Shown piece by piece: positions 37,524 to 50,600 of a DNA stretch of 64,000 nt. The stretch is from Ephydatia muelleri. Taxonomy: Eukaryota > Porifera > Demospongiae > Spongillida > Spongillidae. Under the pieces are notes generated by a model. The model saw nothing but the letters and a program-made list of their open reading frames with translations. It made no database searches and was not told where the DNA came from. The stretch is from assembly GCA_013339895.1 (NCBI GenBank), contig JABACO010000009.1, positions 10,659,318 to 10,723,317 of the forward strand, read 5' to 3'. Position numbers and translations under genes: made by a program. Position 1 is the first letter of the stretch. Each line of letters begins with the position of its first letter.

Positions 37524-37535
37524 TGTGACGTCACA
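37524..37535. promoter_or_regulatory. Extended CRE palindrome upstream of RASA1
   Basis: TGTGACGTCACA, a perfect 12-bp palindrome containing the CREB/ATF consensus TGACGTCA, 11 bp before the RASA1 ATG and within the 93-bp gap after the SH2 adaptor. It suggests RASA1 has its own promoter, although such a site inside a 5'UTR is unusual. Confidence 0.55.
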
Positions 37536-37546
37536 TCGTCGAAAAG

Positions 37547-38622
37547 ATGGCGTCGGGTGTAATGATGAACGATGAAGCTGACGATACCGAATTGCCTGAG
37601 CCCGTCTACCTGCGGCTAGACAATCACCAGAATCCCCATGCCTATGCTAACTTTAGAGATGAGGATGACGACGACGACGATGAGATAGCAGATGAGGATA
37701 CAAGCCTCGATTTATCCGCACCACCGCCAGAATCGTGAGTGCATGTATCATAGCGTTCGAGTTAGATAGTTGTGTGCAAACTAGCATGTGTGTGAGACTA
37801 TAAATGAACGGTCACAGAGGTGACTCTCACCAGTGACCTTACATACGTAATCTTAATTGAATAGGGGCCTAAGTCTGGAGGACACTTCGCGTAAAACGTA
37901 GGATCGGTAGTGTATGTATAAAAACATATGTATTTCACAGCGGCTAGTTCCAATTCCCACGTTACAGGTGGTTTCACGGAGGTGTAAGCCGGCAGGTAGC
38001 GGTGAGCAGACTAGAAGCTGTGGGGGAGACAGGAAGTTACCTGATAAGGGAGAGCGAGGCCCATCCTGGAGACTACGCCATTTCCTACCTGAGCGCGAGC
38101 AGAAATGTCCACCATTTTAAGATACACTCACACTGTGGCGACTACTACATAGGCGGGAGGCAGTTCTATTCCCTTAGCGATCTGATTGGTTTTTATACAA
38201 ACAACTCATGTATCTTGGAAAATGAATCTCTATATATACCAGTGTTACCGCCAAAGGTAAGTATGATTTGCGCTACACTGTAAACTTAGCATAGTGGAGC
38301 ATAAAACACACACATTCACAACACATACAGACACACACAACACAGGCTCACAACACATACATACACAACACACACATACTTGTACAACACACACACAACA
38401 CAGGCTCACACAACACATACACACACAACACACACATACTTGTACGTACAACACACACACAACACAGGCTCACAAAACAACACATGCACACATACACACT
38501 CATTTTCTTGAATTGAGTATTATTTCCTATTGTTCTCTTGACAGCCAGTGCCCCTGTACATACAGCTCAAAGCTAGCTGCCCTTATATCAAGGCTCCAGG
38601 CACTGATGAGCTTTCGTAGGTG

Positions 38623-38684
<62 letters not shown>

Positions 38685-38711
38685 ATCCATGTATGTGTGT
38701 AAACTGCATAT

Positions 38712-38762
<51 letters not shown>

Positions 38763-38838
38763 ATCCATGTATGTGTGTAAACTGCATATGGTGTGTGTGT
38801 GTGTAGGTGGATGTGTGTCCGTGCATATGTGCTTGTAA

Positions 38839-38894
<56 letters not shown>

Positions 38895-41800
38895 ATGTGA
38901 CTAGAGGTATAGCCACCATCTTTTACACCACAGCCATGGGGTAAAACTAAATGAATTCACAGCACATGACCAGCTGATACAGTACCTGATGGCCATCTAG
39001 GGAATAGTTTAGCGTTTAGCTATATGTGTGTGTGTGTAGGTAGGTGTCTGTGTGTGTAGGTAGGTGTCTGTGTGTGTGTGTGTGGGTAGGCATGTGTGGG
39101 TAGGCGTGTGTGTGGTGTGTATGGTGTGTGTGTGTGGTGTGTGTGTGTGGTGTGTGTGTGTGGTGTGTGTGTGTGGTGTGTGTGTGTGGTGTGTGTGTGT
39201 GGTGTGTGTGTGTGGTGTGTGTGTGTGGTGTGTGTGTGTGGTGTGTGTGTGTGGTGTGTGTGTGTGGTGTGTGTGTGTGGTGTGTGTGTGTGGTGTGTGT
39301 GGTGTGTGTGTGTGGTGTGTGTGTGTGGTGTGTGTGTGTGGTGTGTGGTGTGTGGTGTGCATATGTGTGTGCGTGTGTGTGTGTGTGCGTGTGTGTGTTT
39401 GCTGCAAGCTAAGCTAATAGCCTAAACCACATTAAGGAGTATGATTTAATTTGGGATGAGGGTTAATGTACATTGGGATGAAGCTATGCAACATAGGGTT
39501 AGGGGTATCTCAATGCTCCTTTATGTTATTAAGGTGTGCATTACCATAGTATTGAGAGAGGGATTGGAAACGGATCACGTGCCTCATGCATGCTTCCATA
39601 AAGGCTGCATGCAGACCATCTATATGATCATGGATAGCAAAGTAGCGTTTCCCAAGATAGGTTTTTAAAGTTCTATTTTATGAATCTTTGGGAGATTTTA
39701 ATCACGGACTCAAGTGTGAAGCTTTGTGAAATTTTGTGGGTACACAAGAACTGTCCTGCTTGTTTTAAAATAAGTACTGGGTATCAGTCCACCTTGACAA
39801 ACTGTTAGTTGTAGGCATATAGCAATTTATAAGATGGTTATTGGAAGATTTGAATGTTTCACCCTCTACTGTACTCATTTTGCAAGGGAACTGGACTAAG
39901 AACTAAGACGGAGAGCAGCTATGTGTCAGCTATGAGTGTATTTATCCCCCTCTTTACAATATTGAAGGACATGTAAAAGACATGGTATGGAATAACGAAA
40001 CTATCTCCACAATTTGTGGTGGCTTTTGACATAGACTTGTAACCAATTTCTCAGTAAACTCTCGATGGCTGGAGCCCTGTACTCTCTTTGCAGTTAATTG
40101 CAGCTTTTTGAGCTTCAGTTATGTCTGGGTCCTCAGTTGTGAAGGACAAGTCACCTTGAGGTCATGTTCACCTACGCATTTGGTCATTATTGGAGTGCTA
40201 CTACCTGCATCTCTTCCACTATGATTCCGTCCCAACACTAATGGAACTGTTAATTAGTGTGCACATGATCCTTAACAAGCTATGCGTAGCAGCCTGTGTA
40301 TTGTCTCGTGTGTAGTATATGTAGGGTGTGTGTGTATGTGTGTGTGTGTGTTCTGTGTTTATGTGTAGTGTGTGTGTGTAGTGTGTGGGTGTAGGGTGTG
40401 CAGGTGTGGGTGTTAGGGTGTGTGCAGTCACACCAACAGAGATAATATGCTGTTGGGACACGAGCTCCAAGGGAACCTTTTGTACTCGACATGTTTTGGC
40501 AACTGATGAGTTCTTGTCACTGCCATTCTTGGCTTGGGAGTTAGTGTTCCCTGCCTATTCCTTCCCTTAGCAATGCCCCTCCCCTTAGTAATGCCCCGCC
40601 CCTTAGCAATACTCCTCCCCATTGTCCTGTTTGTGTTAGGATATGTATAATGTGGGTGAAGGGGTGTGGGTGAAGTAGTGTGGGTGGAGTAGTGTGGGTG
40701 AAGGGGTGTGGGGTGAAGTAGTGTGGGTGGAGTAGTGTGGGTGGAGTAGTGTGGGTGAAGGGGTGTGGGTGGAGTAGTGTGGGTGAAGGGGTGTAGGTGA
40801 AGTAGTGTGGGTGAAGGGTGTGGGTGGAGTAGTGTGGGGTGAAGGGGTGTGGGTGAAGGGGTCTGGGTGGAGTAGTGTGGGTGGAGTAGTGTGGGTGAAG
40901 GGGTGTGGGTGTGGTGGAGTAGTGTGGGTGAAGGGGTGTGGGTGTGGGTGGAGTAGTGTGGGTGAAGGGTGTGGTGTGGGTGGAGTAGTGGTGGGTGGAG
41001 TAGTGTGGGTGGAGTAGTGTGGGTGAGGGGTGTGGGTGGAGTAGTGTGGGTGAAGGGTGTGGTGGAGTAGTGTGGGTGGAGTAGTGTGGGTGAAGGGGTG
41101 TGGGTGGAGTAGTGTGGGGTGAAGGGGTGTGTGGGTGAAGTAGTGTGGGTGAAGGGGGTGGGTGAAGTGAGTAGTGGGTGGAGTAGGTGGGTGAAGGGGG
41201 TCTGGGTGGAGTAGTGTGGGTGGAGTAGTGTGGGTGAAGGGGTGTGGGTGGGGTGGAGTAGAGTGGGTGAAGGGGGTGGTGGAGTAGTGGAGGTGGGGTG
41301 AAGGGTGGGGGGGGAGTAGTGTGGGTGGAGGTGGTGGGTGGAGTAGTGTGGGGTGAAGGGGTGTGGGTGGGAGTAGTGTGGGTGAAGGGGTGTGGGTGGA
41401 GTAGTGTGGGTGAAGGGGGGGGGGGAGTAGTAGTGTGGGTGAAGGGGTGGGGGGAAGGGGTGTGGGTGAAGGGGTCTGGGGTGAAGGGGTGTGGGTGGAG
41501 TAGTGTGGGTGAAGGGGTGTGGGTGGAGTAATGTGGGTGAAGGGGTGTGGGTGGAGTAGTGTGGGTGAAGGGGTGTGGGTGGAGTAGTGGGGTGAAGGGG
41601 TGTGGGTGGAGTAGTGTGGGTGAAGGGGTGTGGGTGGAGTAGTGTGGGTGAAGGGGTGTGGGTGGAGTAGTGTGGGTGAAGGGGTGTGGGTGGAGTATCT
41701 GTATTAAAACCTGTTTACCATATTACGAATCAAGTATTTAATTGCTTGGAACATTATTATTATGTTTCAATAACATGATTGTGAAGATATGTACAATGAA

Positions 41801-44612
41801 GGCGATGAGACCAGTTCTCTGTGCTGCAGCAGCTTGCAAGCTGTTTCTCTGCTGCAGTCCACACTACTCATGGACACACCACTTCTATCCCGGGCACTCC
41901 TGTGCATGCGCATGTGGATGGGCCGCCATGCAGTAGCACTCCCATGTGGATGGGCCGCCATGCAGTAGCACTCCTGTGCATGTGGATGGGCCGCCATGTT
42001 TAAGAAATCCAATTGACGTATTCATTTTAAATCACTACAGTATTAAAAATACATTCTCGTATTACGTATTGCTGAATACAAGATGGCTCGTATTTCACTC
42101 TACAGTAGCTGTTGCTATATATAGAATGATTTGTTATATAGCATTGCATTCTTTCTTCTGAAGACTATAAATAGTATTTTATCATCTTCCATATATGGAC
42201 CCACACATACTCCCACACATAACACACACACACACACACACACACGGCAGAGTTGATACAGGGGATATTTTTCTACTGCTCACACGACTGAATGATGACT
42301 GGGGGTGGGGAAGATCCCAGCGTACAGACGAAAGTGGTTTGATTCCTCTTGCCATTATGGAGGATGTGGTAAGCATGGAGGATATGGTCTTTGTAGCTAG
42401 CTGCCTTCTCACCATTGAGCAACAGTGTGTTCATTAGTGAGGGATGAATGTGATTTTGATTAATGTGGCCTTGATAAATTGCTGATTATTATACTCAATG
42501 ACGTCTCGATTAGCGTGGTCTAGATCAATGCCTGCTATGTCAACCGGTGCCATTCCCATGTAGTGAGGTGGATGTATGATTTGTAGGAGGTGGGGAGGAG
42601 GATGGGGGTATGTTAATTTGCCACAATCTATATCATGTTCCTTTACTGAAAGGATCCATCATCACATTTCTCTCTTTTAGACTGGCCAAGACATTAATCT
42701 AGGCAAGCCATGGTTCCATCCCACCATCACTAAAGAAGACGCAATGAATCTATTGATGACAAGTGAGCAACCCTCCTCTCCAAACCCTGACCATATTCCA
42801 CTGTTCCTTCAGCCAACAGAGTGGGGACATTTATTCTGCGTCCATCTGAGCCAGGGAAGTACTCCTTGTCAGTTAGGTCAGTTTGTACTACTAGCGCCCA
42901 GGTATTAATGGTCATGTGATGTGCATGTGACTAATGTTATTACTAAGGTGATGTTGTTGCTACGCCAACCTTATTGTGTCCTTTCTGCCCGTATCAGAAC
43001 ACCAGACAAGGTACAAAGATTTCTGATCCAGAAGGACCTGAGTGGCTATTACATCTTTGGAGGGAGACAGTTCAACTGGTATGTTTGCATACCATGATAC
43101 CTTCGAGCTAGAGAGGTGTTTGAACTCTTTGGTAGCTAACAGGAAGCACACTGTAGCTAACAGAGGAAGGGAGGCTGTTACTATGTTCGGATAATAGTGT
43201 GATTTGTGTAGTGGGTGTGGTGTGAGTAGTGGGTGTGTGTAGTGGGTGTGGTGTCAGTAGTGGGTGTGGTGTCAGTAGTGGTGTGTGTAGTGGGTGTGGT
43301 GTGAGTAGTGGGTGTGTGTAGTAATCCTATGTACTCATACATAGTCTTGATGATGTCATCACAAGATACCGTAAGGAAGACATTCTAGAAGGGTTGAAGC
43401 TGGACGAACATGTGCCCTACTTTGACAAACATGTAGGTTCTCTGAAACTATGTGTAGGTTTGTAGTCATGGTAACATGACTTTACTCCTCCCCTACCCTT
43501 TCTTCTCAAGAGGGCTGTGTCAAAACCTGGATCTGTGCTTCCACGGCAACCAGACATTAGCAAGAACCAGTCACATATTCAAGCAAGCTCCTCAGGAGAC
43601 AAGACAGGAATGCTTCAGTTGAAAAGAGGTAAAGAATGCTTCAGTTGAAGGGAGTATGTATACAAGCACCCGACATTTTTGAGGGTTAATCATTGACCAT
43701 TTTCATTATCTACTAGTGACCAGGTCATATCTTGTAGAGTTGGATTTGATGCTCAAAATGAGTGCAGTGTTGTACTGAATAGGCATTGTGTGCTGACAAG
43801 TGTTCAAACATGTGCATGCAACATAGTACTGTCAAAATGGTAGCATTACATACATCACTAGCAATAATGAGACGCCTATTAATGAGATGTCTTTTTCAAG
43901 AACATGCATAATGGTGTGCTTGTGGGTGTGTGCTTGTGGGGATGATGGACTCCACCCACAACAGGAAAGAAGAGTCCTGTGCCTGGACAATGGAAATTTT
44001 TTTATTTTGTCCTAAAGTTTGATGAACACAAGCTTCTCTTCTACGAGCACGAACATGTGAGGCCATCTTGTATGTATAAGCCCCACCCCTCATGCTCCCA
44101 TGGGGAACCTGTTATGGTGAACTGAAGGCAATTAAATATAGTGTTTGAATGTGAATTCATGGCATATAATTATTGCAGTGGAGGTATGTGAGGAGGGAGG
44201 TGTGAGGAGGGAGGTGTGAGGAGGGAGGTGGGAGGAGGGAGGTGTGAGGAGGGAGGTGTGAGGAGGGAGGTGTGAGGAGGGAGGTGTGAGGAGGAAGGTG
44301 TGAGGAGGGAGGTGTGAGGAGGGAGGTGTGAGGATGTCAAATAATGTTCCAGCTTGTGGAGTCAAGTGATGTAGTATTCATACTTCATTTAATGCACACC
44401 TGAATCTGTTGCCACATTATTCTATATGTGTAACTTAGTGTGGTCACAGCTACACACTACAATGGCTTATGTGTACTATTTCATTGCCATAGAGCCACAG
44501 GGCTAAAGGATTGCTGGACCTGAAGCAGTGTAAAGTGTACATGGTTCATCCCAGCCTGTATAGAAGGTATATCTGACATGCGTGATTGGGGTGGAGTGAT
44601 GCTGTCCTCTTC

Positions 44613-44671
<59 letters not shown>

Positions 44672-47600
44672 TGTAGGAATGATTGCTTTGTCCTGAGGTT
44701 GCACTATCTGAATGAACAGTACCTCCACTACATGTGTGCAGAGACAACTGATGGTGCCGAGGTGAGGATGGGTGGAGTGTGTTAGGGGATGGGTGGAGTG
44801 TATGGGTGTGTTAGGGGATGGGTGGAGTGTATGGGTGTGTTAGGGGATGGGTGGAGTGTATGGGTGTGTTAGGGGATGGGTGGAGTGTGATGGGTGTGTT
44901 AGGGGATGGGTGGAGTGTGATGGGTGTGTTAGGGGATGGGTGGAGTGTGATGGGTGTGTTAGGGGATGGGTGGAGTGTGATGGGTGTGTTAGGGGATGGG
45001 TGTGTTAGGGGATGGGTGTGTTAGGGGATGGGTGTGTTAGGGGATGGGTGTGTTAGGGGATGGGTGGAGTGGATGGGTGTGTTAGGGGATGGGTGGAGTG
45101 TGATGGGTGTGTTAGGGGATGGGTGGAGTGTGATGGGTGTGTTAGGGGATGGGTGGAGTGTGTTGGTGATGGGTGAGGTGTGTTTGGTGATCTAGTTGGA
45201 GTGTGTGGAACCATTCCTTTTAACCAATCCATTGGGGTATTCACTTGGGCGACACCCTTTAGGCTTCATTACCTTGGTCCCAGGGTAGGGGCCAACCACT
45301 CTCAATGACCTCATCATGTTAGTGGCACCCAAGGGTACCTTTGGTCCCATGCCGGCTCAACAAGGGTGCCTGCACTGAGTGCACTCTCGTCATATGCCTG
45401 AGCAGTTATCACCTGATCCCTTTTGGGCGAACCAGTTAACCAGTTAACCAGTTAGCCAGCGTACATATGGGGTAATGGAAAGCGTCAAGCGTGGTTTTCA
45501 TGCATGGCATTTGATAGGGAAGCTGTCCAGCATGCCAAAAGGAAGGGCATTAATTAGGGCAATCAATGAAGTGACAGTTGATCAAAATGCTTCCTTAAGT
45601 TTCTTTTCAATACTTAAACTGCTTTCAGTATTATGATCAAGTTAATAGACCTTTTGCGCAAAATCGTTGTCTGAATTTAAATATCATGTCCAGTGGACAC
45701 AACATGATGTGGATATTGTCAGTCAACTTTTTATTAATCACGAGGCTTCTGGTTTGTAAGACTTTGGTAGTGTTTTAGTTTGCCAAGTTTCTGAGGACGA
45801 AAAGCATAAAAGTCCATATTCACATTAATAAACCTCATAATAATATGCAGCAACAGTTGTGCACCAGTTGGAATAACAATGTTCATTATGATTGGATGTT
45901 TCTTTAATTCATACACTTTTGGAGAGCATTTTATTAGTGAGCTATGATGCTTCAGCTTGTATGTCAGCAACACAAATAAGTGCAATTAATTAATGTTTGG
46001 TGTTAATAAACCTTTGGTGTGATTATATTTCTGGCCTTTGATCTACGTTCGTGACCTAACATGGTCCTTCACCCTCCCTAGTCATGGTTTCATACTCTGA
46101 GGAGGTGCATAGGGGGCTGATGACCTGCACCCCCACTGGGGATGTACAGCAGATACGCTCCCTGTCCCTGTCCTGTTCAGGACTGCAAACTTGCCAAACC
46201 CTCATCCAACATATGTTGCCTTATCAGCATTGATGGGGGTGTGTTGTTGCTAAGACTGATGGCAAACCTGAGACACCCTGCATTTTTGATGAAAGCGACC
46301 AATTCGAGTAAGTGATTGAGTCAGTGATGATCATATGAATGGTCATGTGACATGGTCATGAGCTGATCATGTGATACGAGCTTGACATGTGACATGGGTG
46401 AGGCATGGGGATTGGGGAATATTTGGCACTGTGCTATGTATTTATCACCTTTCGTCCCTTTCCTCCCTCCTCTCCCGCCGGGCAGGCGCCGCCCGCGCGC
46501 GCCCGCATCGAGCCGCGCCGAGCCAGGGAGCCGCCCGCTCACCCGCAGCGACCCGAACCGCGCGCCCGCACGGAGCCGCCGCGCCGCGGGCCTTTATCCC
46601 ACCCTCTCTCCATCATCTTCCCCTCCTCACCCTCTCCCCATCCTCCCCTCTCCCTCTCTCATCCTCCCCTCCTTCCCCCTCTCTCCTTCATCCTCCCCTC
46701 CTCTCTCCTTTATCCTCCCTCCTCACCTCTCTTCTCTCCCTCACTTATCCTCCTCTCTCTCTCTCCCTTTATCCTCCCTCCCCACCCTCTCTCCATCTCC
46801 CCTCCTCCCCCTCTCCCCCTCCTCCTCCCCTCTCCCCCTCATCCCCCCTCTCCCTCCCTCCTCCTCCCTCCTCCCCTCTCTCCCTCATCCTCCCCTCCTC
46901 CCCTTCTCTCCCTCACTTATCCTCTCTCTCCTTTATCCTTCCCTCCTCACCCTCTCTCCCTCTCTCTCCCCTCCTCTCCTCTCCTCCTCTCCACCTCACC
47001 CTTCATCCCTCATCCTCCCCTCCTCACAGGTCTTTGCCTCCTTATGCGGAAACCTTCAGTGTGGAAGTTGAAGCTTCGTCCAAAGGGAAAATAATGAATA
47101 TCATAAAGGACACATCGCTAGGTAAGGATTAGGTGGCGGGCCTGTGGAGGGATTAGGTGGTGGGCCTGTGGAGGGATTAGGTGGCGGGTCTTTGGAGGGA
47201 TTAGGTGGCGGGCCTGTGGAGGGATTAGGTGGCGGGCCTGTGGAGGGATTAGGTAGCGGGCCTGTGGAGGGATTAGGTGGCGGGCCTGTGGAGGGATTAG
47301 GTGGCGGGCCTGTGGAGGGATTAGGTGGTGGGCCTGTGGAGGGATTAGGTGGCGGGCCTGTGGAGGGATTAGGTGGTGGGCCTGTGGAGGGATTTGGTGG
47401 CGGGCCTGTGGAGGGATTTGGTGGTCATCTCTTTTGTTGTATGCTTCACAGGACGTGTAACGGTTCATCTCACTGATCTGCCAAATGGTCAGCAGGATGA
47501 CCAGTGGCATCAACTGCTTGCTGGAAGCACCAGAGTTTCCCGGGGTTCAATACGATTGGCCGCCAGATTTAAGGTAAGAATATTCTGTCTTCCTATAACC

Positions 47601-50600
47601 TGTTTCTGACCACACCCCTTTTTAGCATGAAGTCATTCTTCCTTACGAGGAATACAGGCAGTTGAAAGAGGTAAGCAGCTGGTAGCCATAGTGCATTGTA
47701 ACCATGGTAACCACAGTTCATGATATCCATGCCTAACTTTTACCTAACCAGCTGCTACTGTCTGATAACCTCACTTCCATCGAGACACTGGCAGAGGTGT
47801 GCAAAGACCACCATGCTGAACTGGCATCCACACTCGTCCACATCTTCTGTCGTTACGACAGGGTCATCCCCTTATTGGCCAAATGTCTGGCCAAGGCTGT
47901 GGAGGCAGAAGGTGCACTGCATGCATGTGATGTGATGTCATGTGATACATGTTTATTAGCTAAATAACAATTAATTAATCCTCATCACGGCATAATTAGC
48001 TCACAGATTGTTGTCCTTTGTGTCCTTGACATCACTGTGCCCTGTATAAGTACTTGGAGCACGTTTGGCTGATAGACTGCACCTTAAAAAGGACAACCTT
48101 GACTTTCACAGATGTTACCACCTTGTTCCGAGCAAGTACTCTACCAACAATGCTGATGGACCAGTTCATGAAGCTGACAGCCATCAGTTACCTTCATTCC
48201 ATTCTCAAGGCGCCCATAGAGCAAATAATGCAGTCCCAAGACGTGTGTGAGGTATGTGTCCAAGGAAATGTGGAGAAGTGTGTGCACATGTATACACATT
48301 TTGCACATGTGCACACACGTACAGCTTAATCCGAGCAATCTGCCAAAGGGAGCAGATCTGATGCAACACTCTGAGCGACTTCAAACTCACCTTTCCAGTA
48401 TTCTCAGTGCTATTTACAATTCTGCTGACAAGTGTCCTACGTATGGTGATGGGGAGGAGTATGGGTGGGGCATAACATGTCGGCATTAAGTTATCATTAT
48501 AATTGTAATTAGTTTATTGTGCCACTGTATGTACAAATGGCATACACTGCTGTGCTACCTAAATGTATGTACTACCCTCCATTTGTGTAGACCAGTCAAA
48601 CTGATTTATTAATCTGACAAATTTGGTTTTTATTTTTCAACATTAGCTTGATTTCAGTACATTCATGTTTGGACTTGCTTTTGATTATAATAAATCATAG
48701 TTTCATGCCAGCTGGTAAGGATTTAAGCATTATAAAATAATCTCTGAGATTGTGGGATAGCTGGAGATATTGCATTAGGGTAATTGTATATCATTTCAAC
48801 ACACTTAAGTCACAGTTTTTAATTTGTTTATGAGTTCAGGCTATTATCCTGTCTAATAATGTATTATATTAACTTCAAGTCCTTTGTAAGTTATGAGGTG
48901 TGAAAAAGGTTACCACAAATGTAACTATGCTAATTATCTTTTCATGCGTTGCAGCAGTAGTGGCTGTCCATGCATTACTGACGTCAGTGGCGTTGCAGCA
49001 GTAGTGGCTGTCCATGCATTACTGACGTCAGTGGCGTTGCAGCAGTAGTGGCTGTCCATGCATTACTGACGTCAGTGGCGTCTATTTAGTTTAATGCACG
49101 TACTTCCACAATTCAAATAATCCTTTTTCAAGCATAATTATCGCTACCATTTAAAAAGAACACTTTTTTGTTGTTTCTTTTTTTCGTTACATTTCATTAG
49201 ATTTGATATGGGTTTGTTATGTGTTTAATAGGAAGATGGACCGTCAAAGCGTCTTTCTACTACATTGCATTGAAGAGCTCGTTTTTTGTCTTAAGAAACC
49301 TGCTAATGTGATAAGTGTTCACTAACTAAGCATATGATGGGCAAGATAATTGACATAGTTTACATTTGTGGTCAACTTTTTCATACTTGCACAATGTATA
49401 TTGTGTTAAAAAGGAACTTACATCAGCATACTGCACAGTTGTAACGTGACCCATTTATTCAAATGTTGACCACGCCCCTCAGGGCCATGCGACTGGTGTT
49501 CAACCACCTGCAAGAGGAAGTGGTAAAAAAATGGCCGACTGATGACTCAGTGAGGACAAGAGCTGTAAAGTATGTGACATACCTATGGTTTGGTAACTAT
49601 GGAGACATACCTATGGTTTAGTAACTATGGGGACACACCTATGGTTTGGTAATTATGGAGACATACCTATGCACAGTACCATCACATTATGGCCATAAAC
49701 TGTTGGAACTGTCACAATTTGTGCTTGTTATGGGCAGGGGTGGTCTTCTAATAGAGTATAACTTCTGAAATGCTTACCAAGTAACACGTGTCGCTTCAAG
49801 GTAATACACTATAAACACTAGTGATAAATTAGTTCATAATTGTAATTTAACTTGCTTTTGACACTTGCAATTTCCATCTAACCATGGCTGACGATTGAAG
49901 GATTACCAATACAGAAGTGTTTGAAAGGTACATGAGGAAGTAACATCGAGGCAGCCAGATGATGAAGGAAGGATACTGAGCTTGGAGCTTTTAATTGATG
50001 GACGTATGAGCCTTAGCAGTAGACAGGATGAGCCTCTTAGCAGTCACACACTGTCACCCCTTTCTTCCTCTGTATTACTAGCACTGGTGACATCATCCAT
50101 ATCACTGTCAGGTCTCTCTTCATCCCCTTTTTTGTTTCTTGCATGGAGGCTTTGCTGGCATACCACCCGCTTTGCTTATACCTCGAGCTGATTCAATGCT
50201 AGTACCTCCCGTGTCCCATTGTATGGTGAATTGGCATGTGTGGCTCTCCTTAGTCATCTTTATAACAATTCCATTCCTACCACTAAGCTTCTTACTCTTT
50301 CCTTCCACTTTATCGCCAACTTTGATGGTATCGAGCATTACGTGTGCATGAAATGAGATACAAAGCCAAAACAGTGTTTTCTTAGGAAAAAAAAAGATCG
50401 ATGACAAATTAGATAGTGCTATTTAGATGAAAGCCTTTGCAAGCTAAATAACCCAATATGATGTGAATTGAAGTTGATACTAGCATCCTTAATTCAGGAT
50501 TTCTATTCTAAATTAAAGATGAAAATAGATTCAAACTAATTGCTGCAGTATGGAGTATAGTACAATAGTGATATGTGAACTTTCAAAACTTGTCCATTCA

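Noticed and set aside
46382-47132. Ser/Pro/Leu-rich overlapping frames
   Set aside because: CT-rich intronic tract of RASA1 plus the GC block; no conserved protein features.
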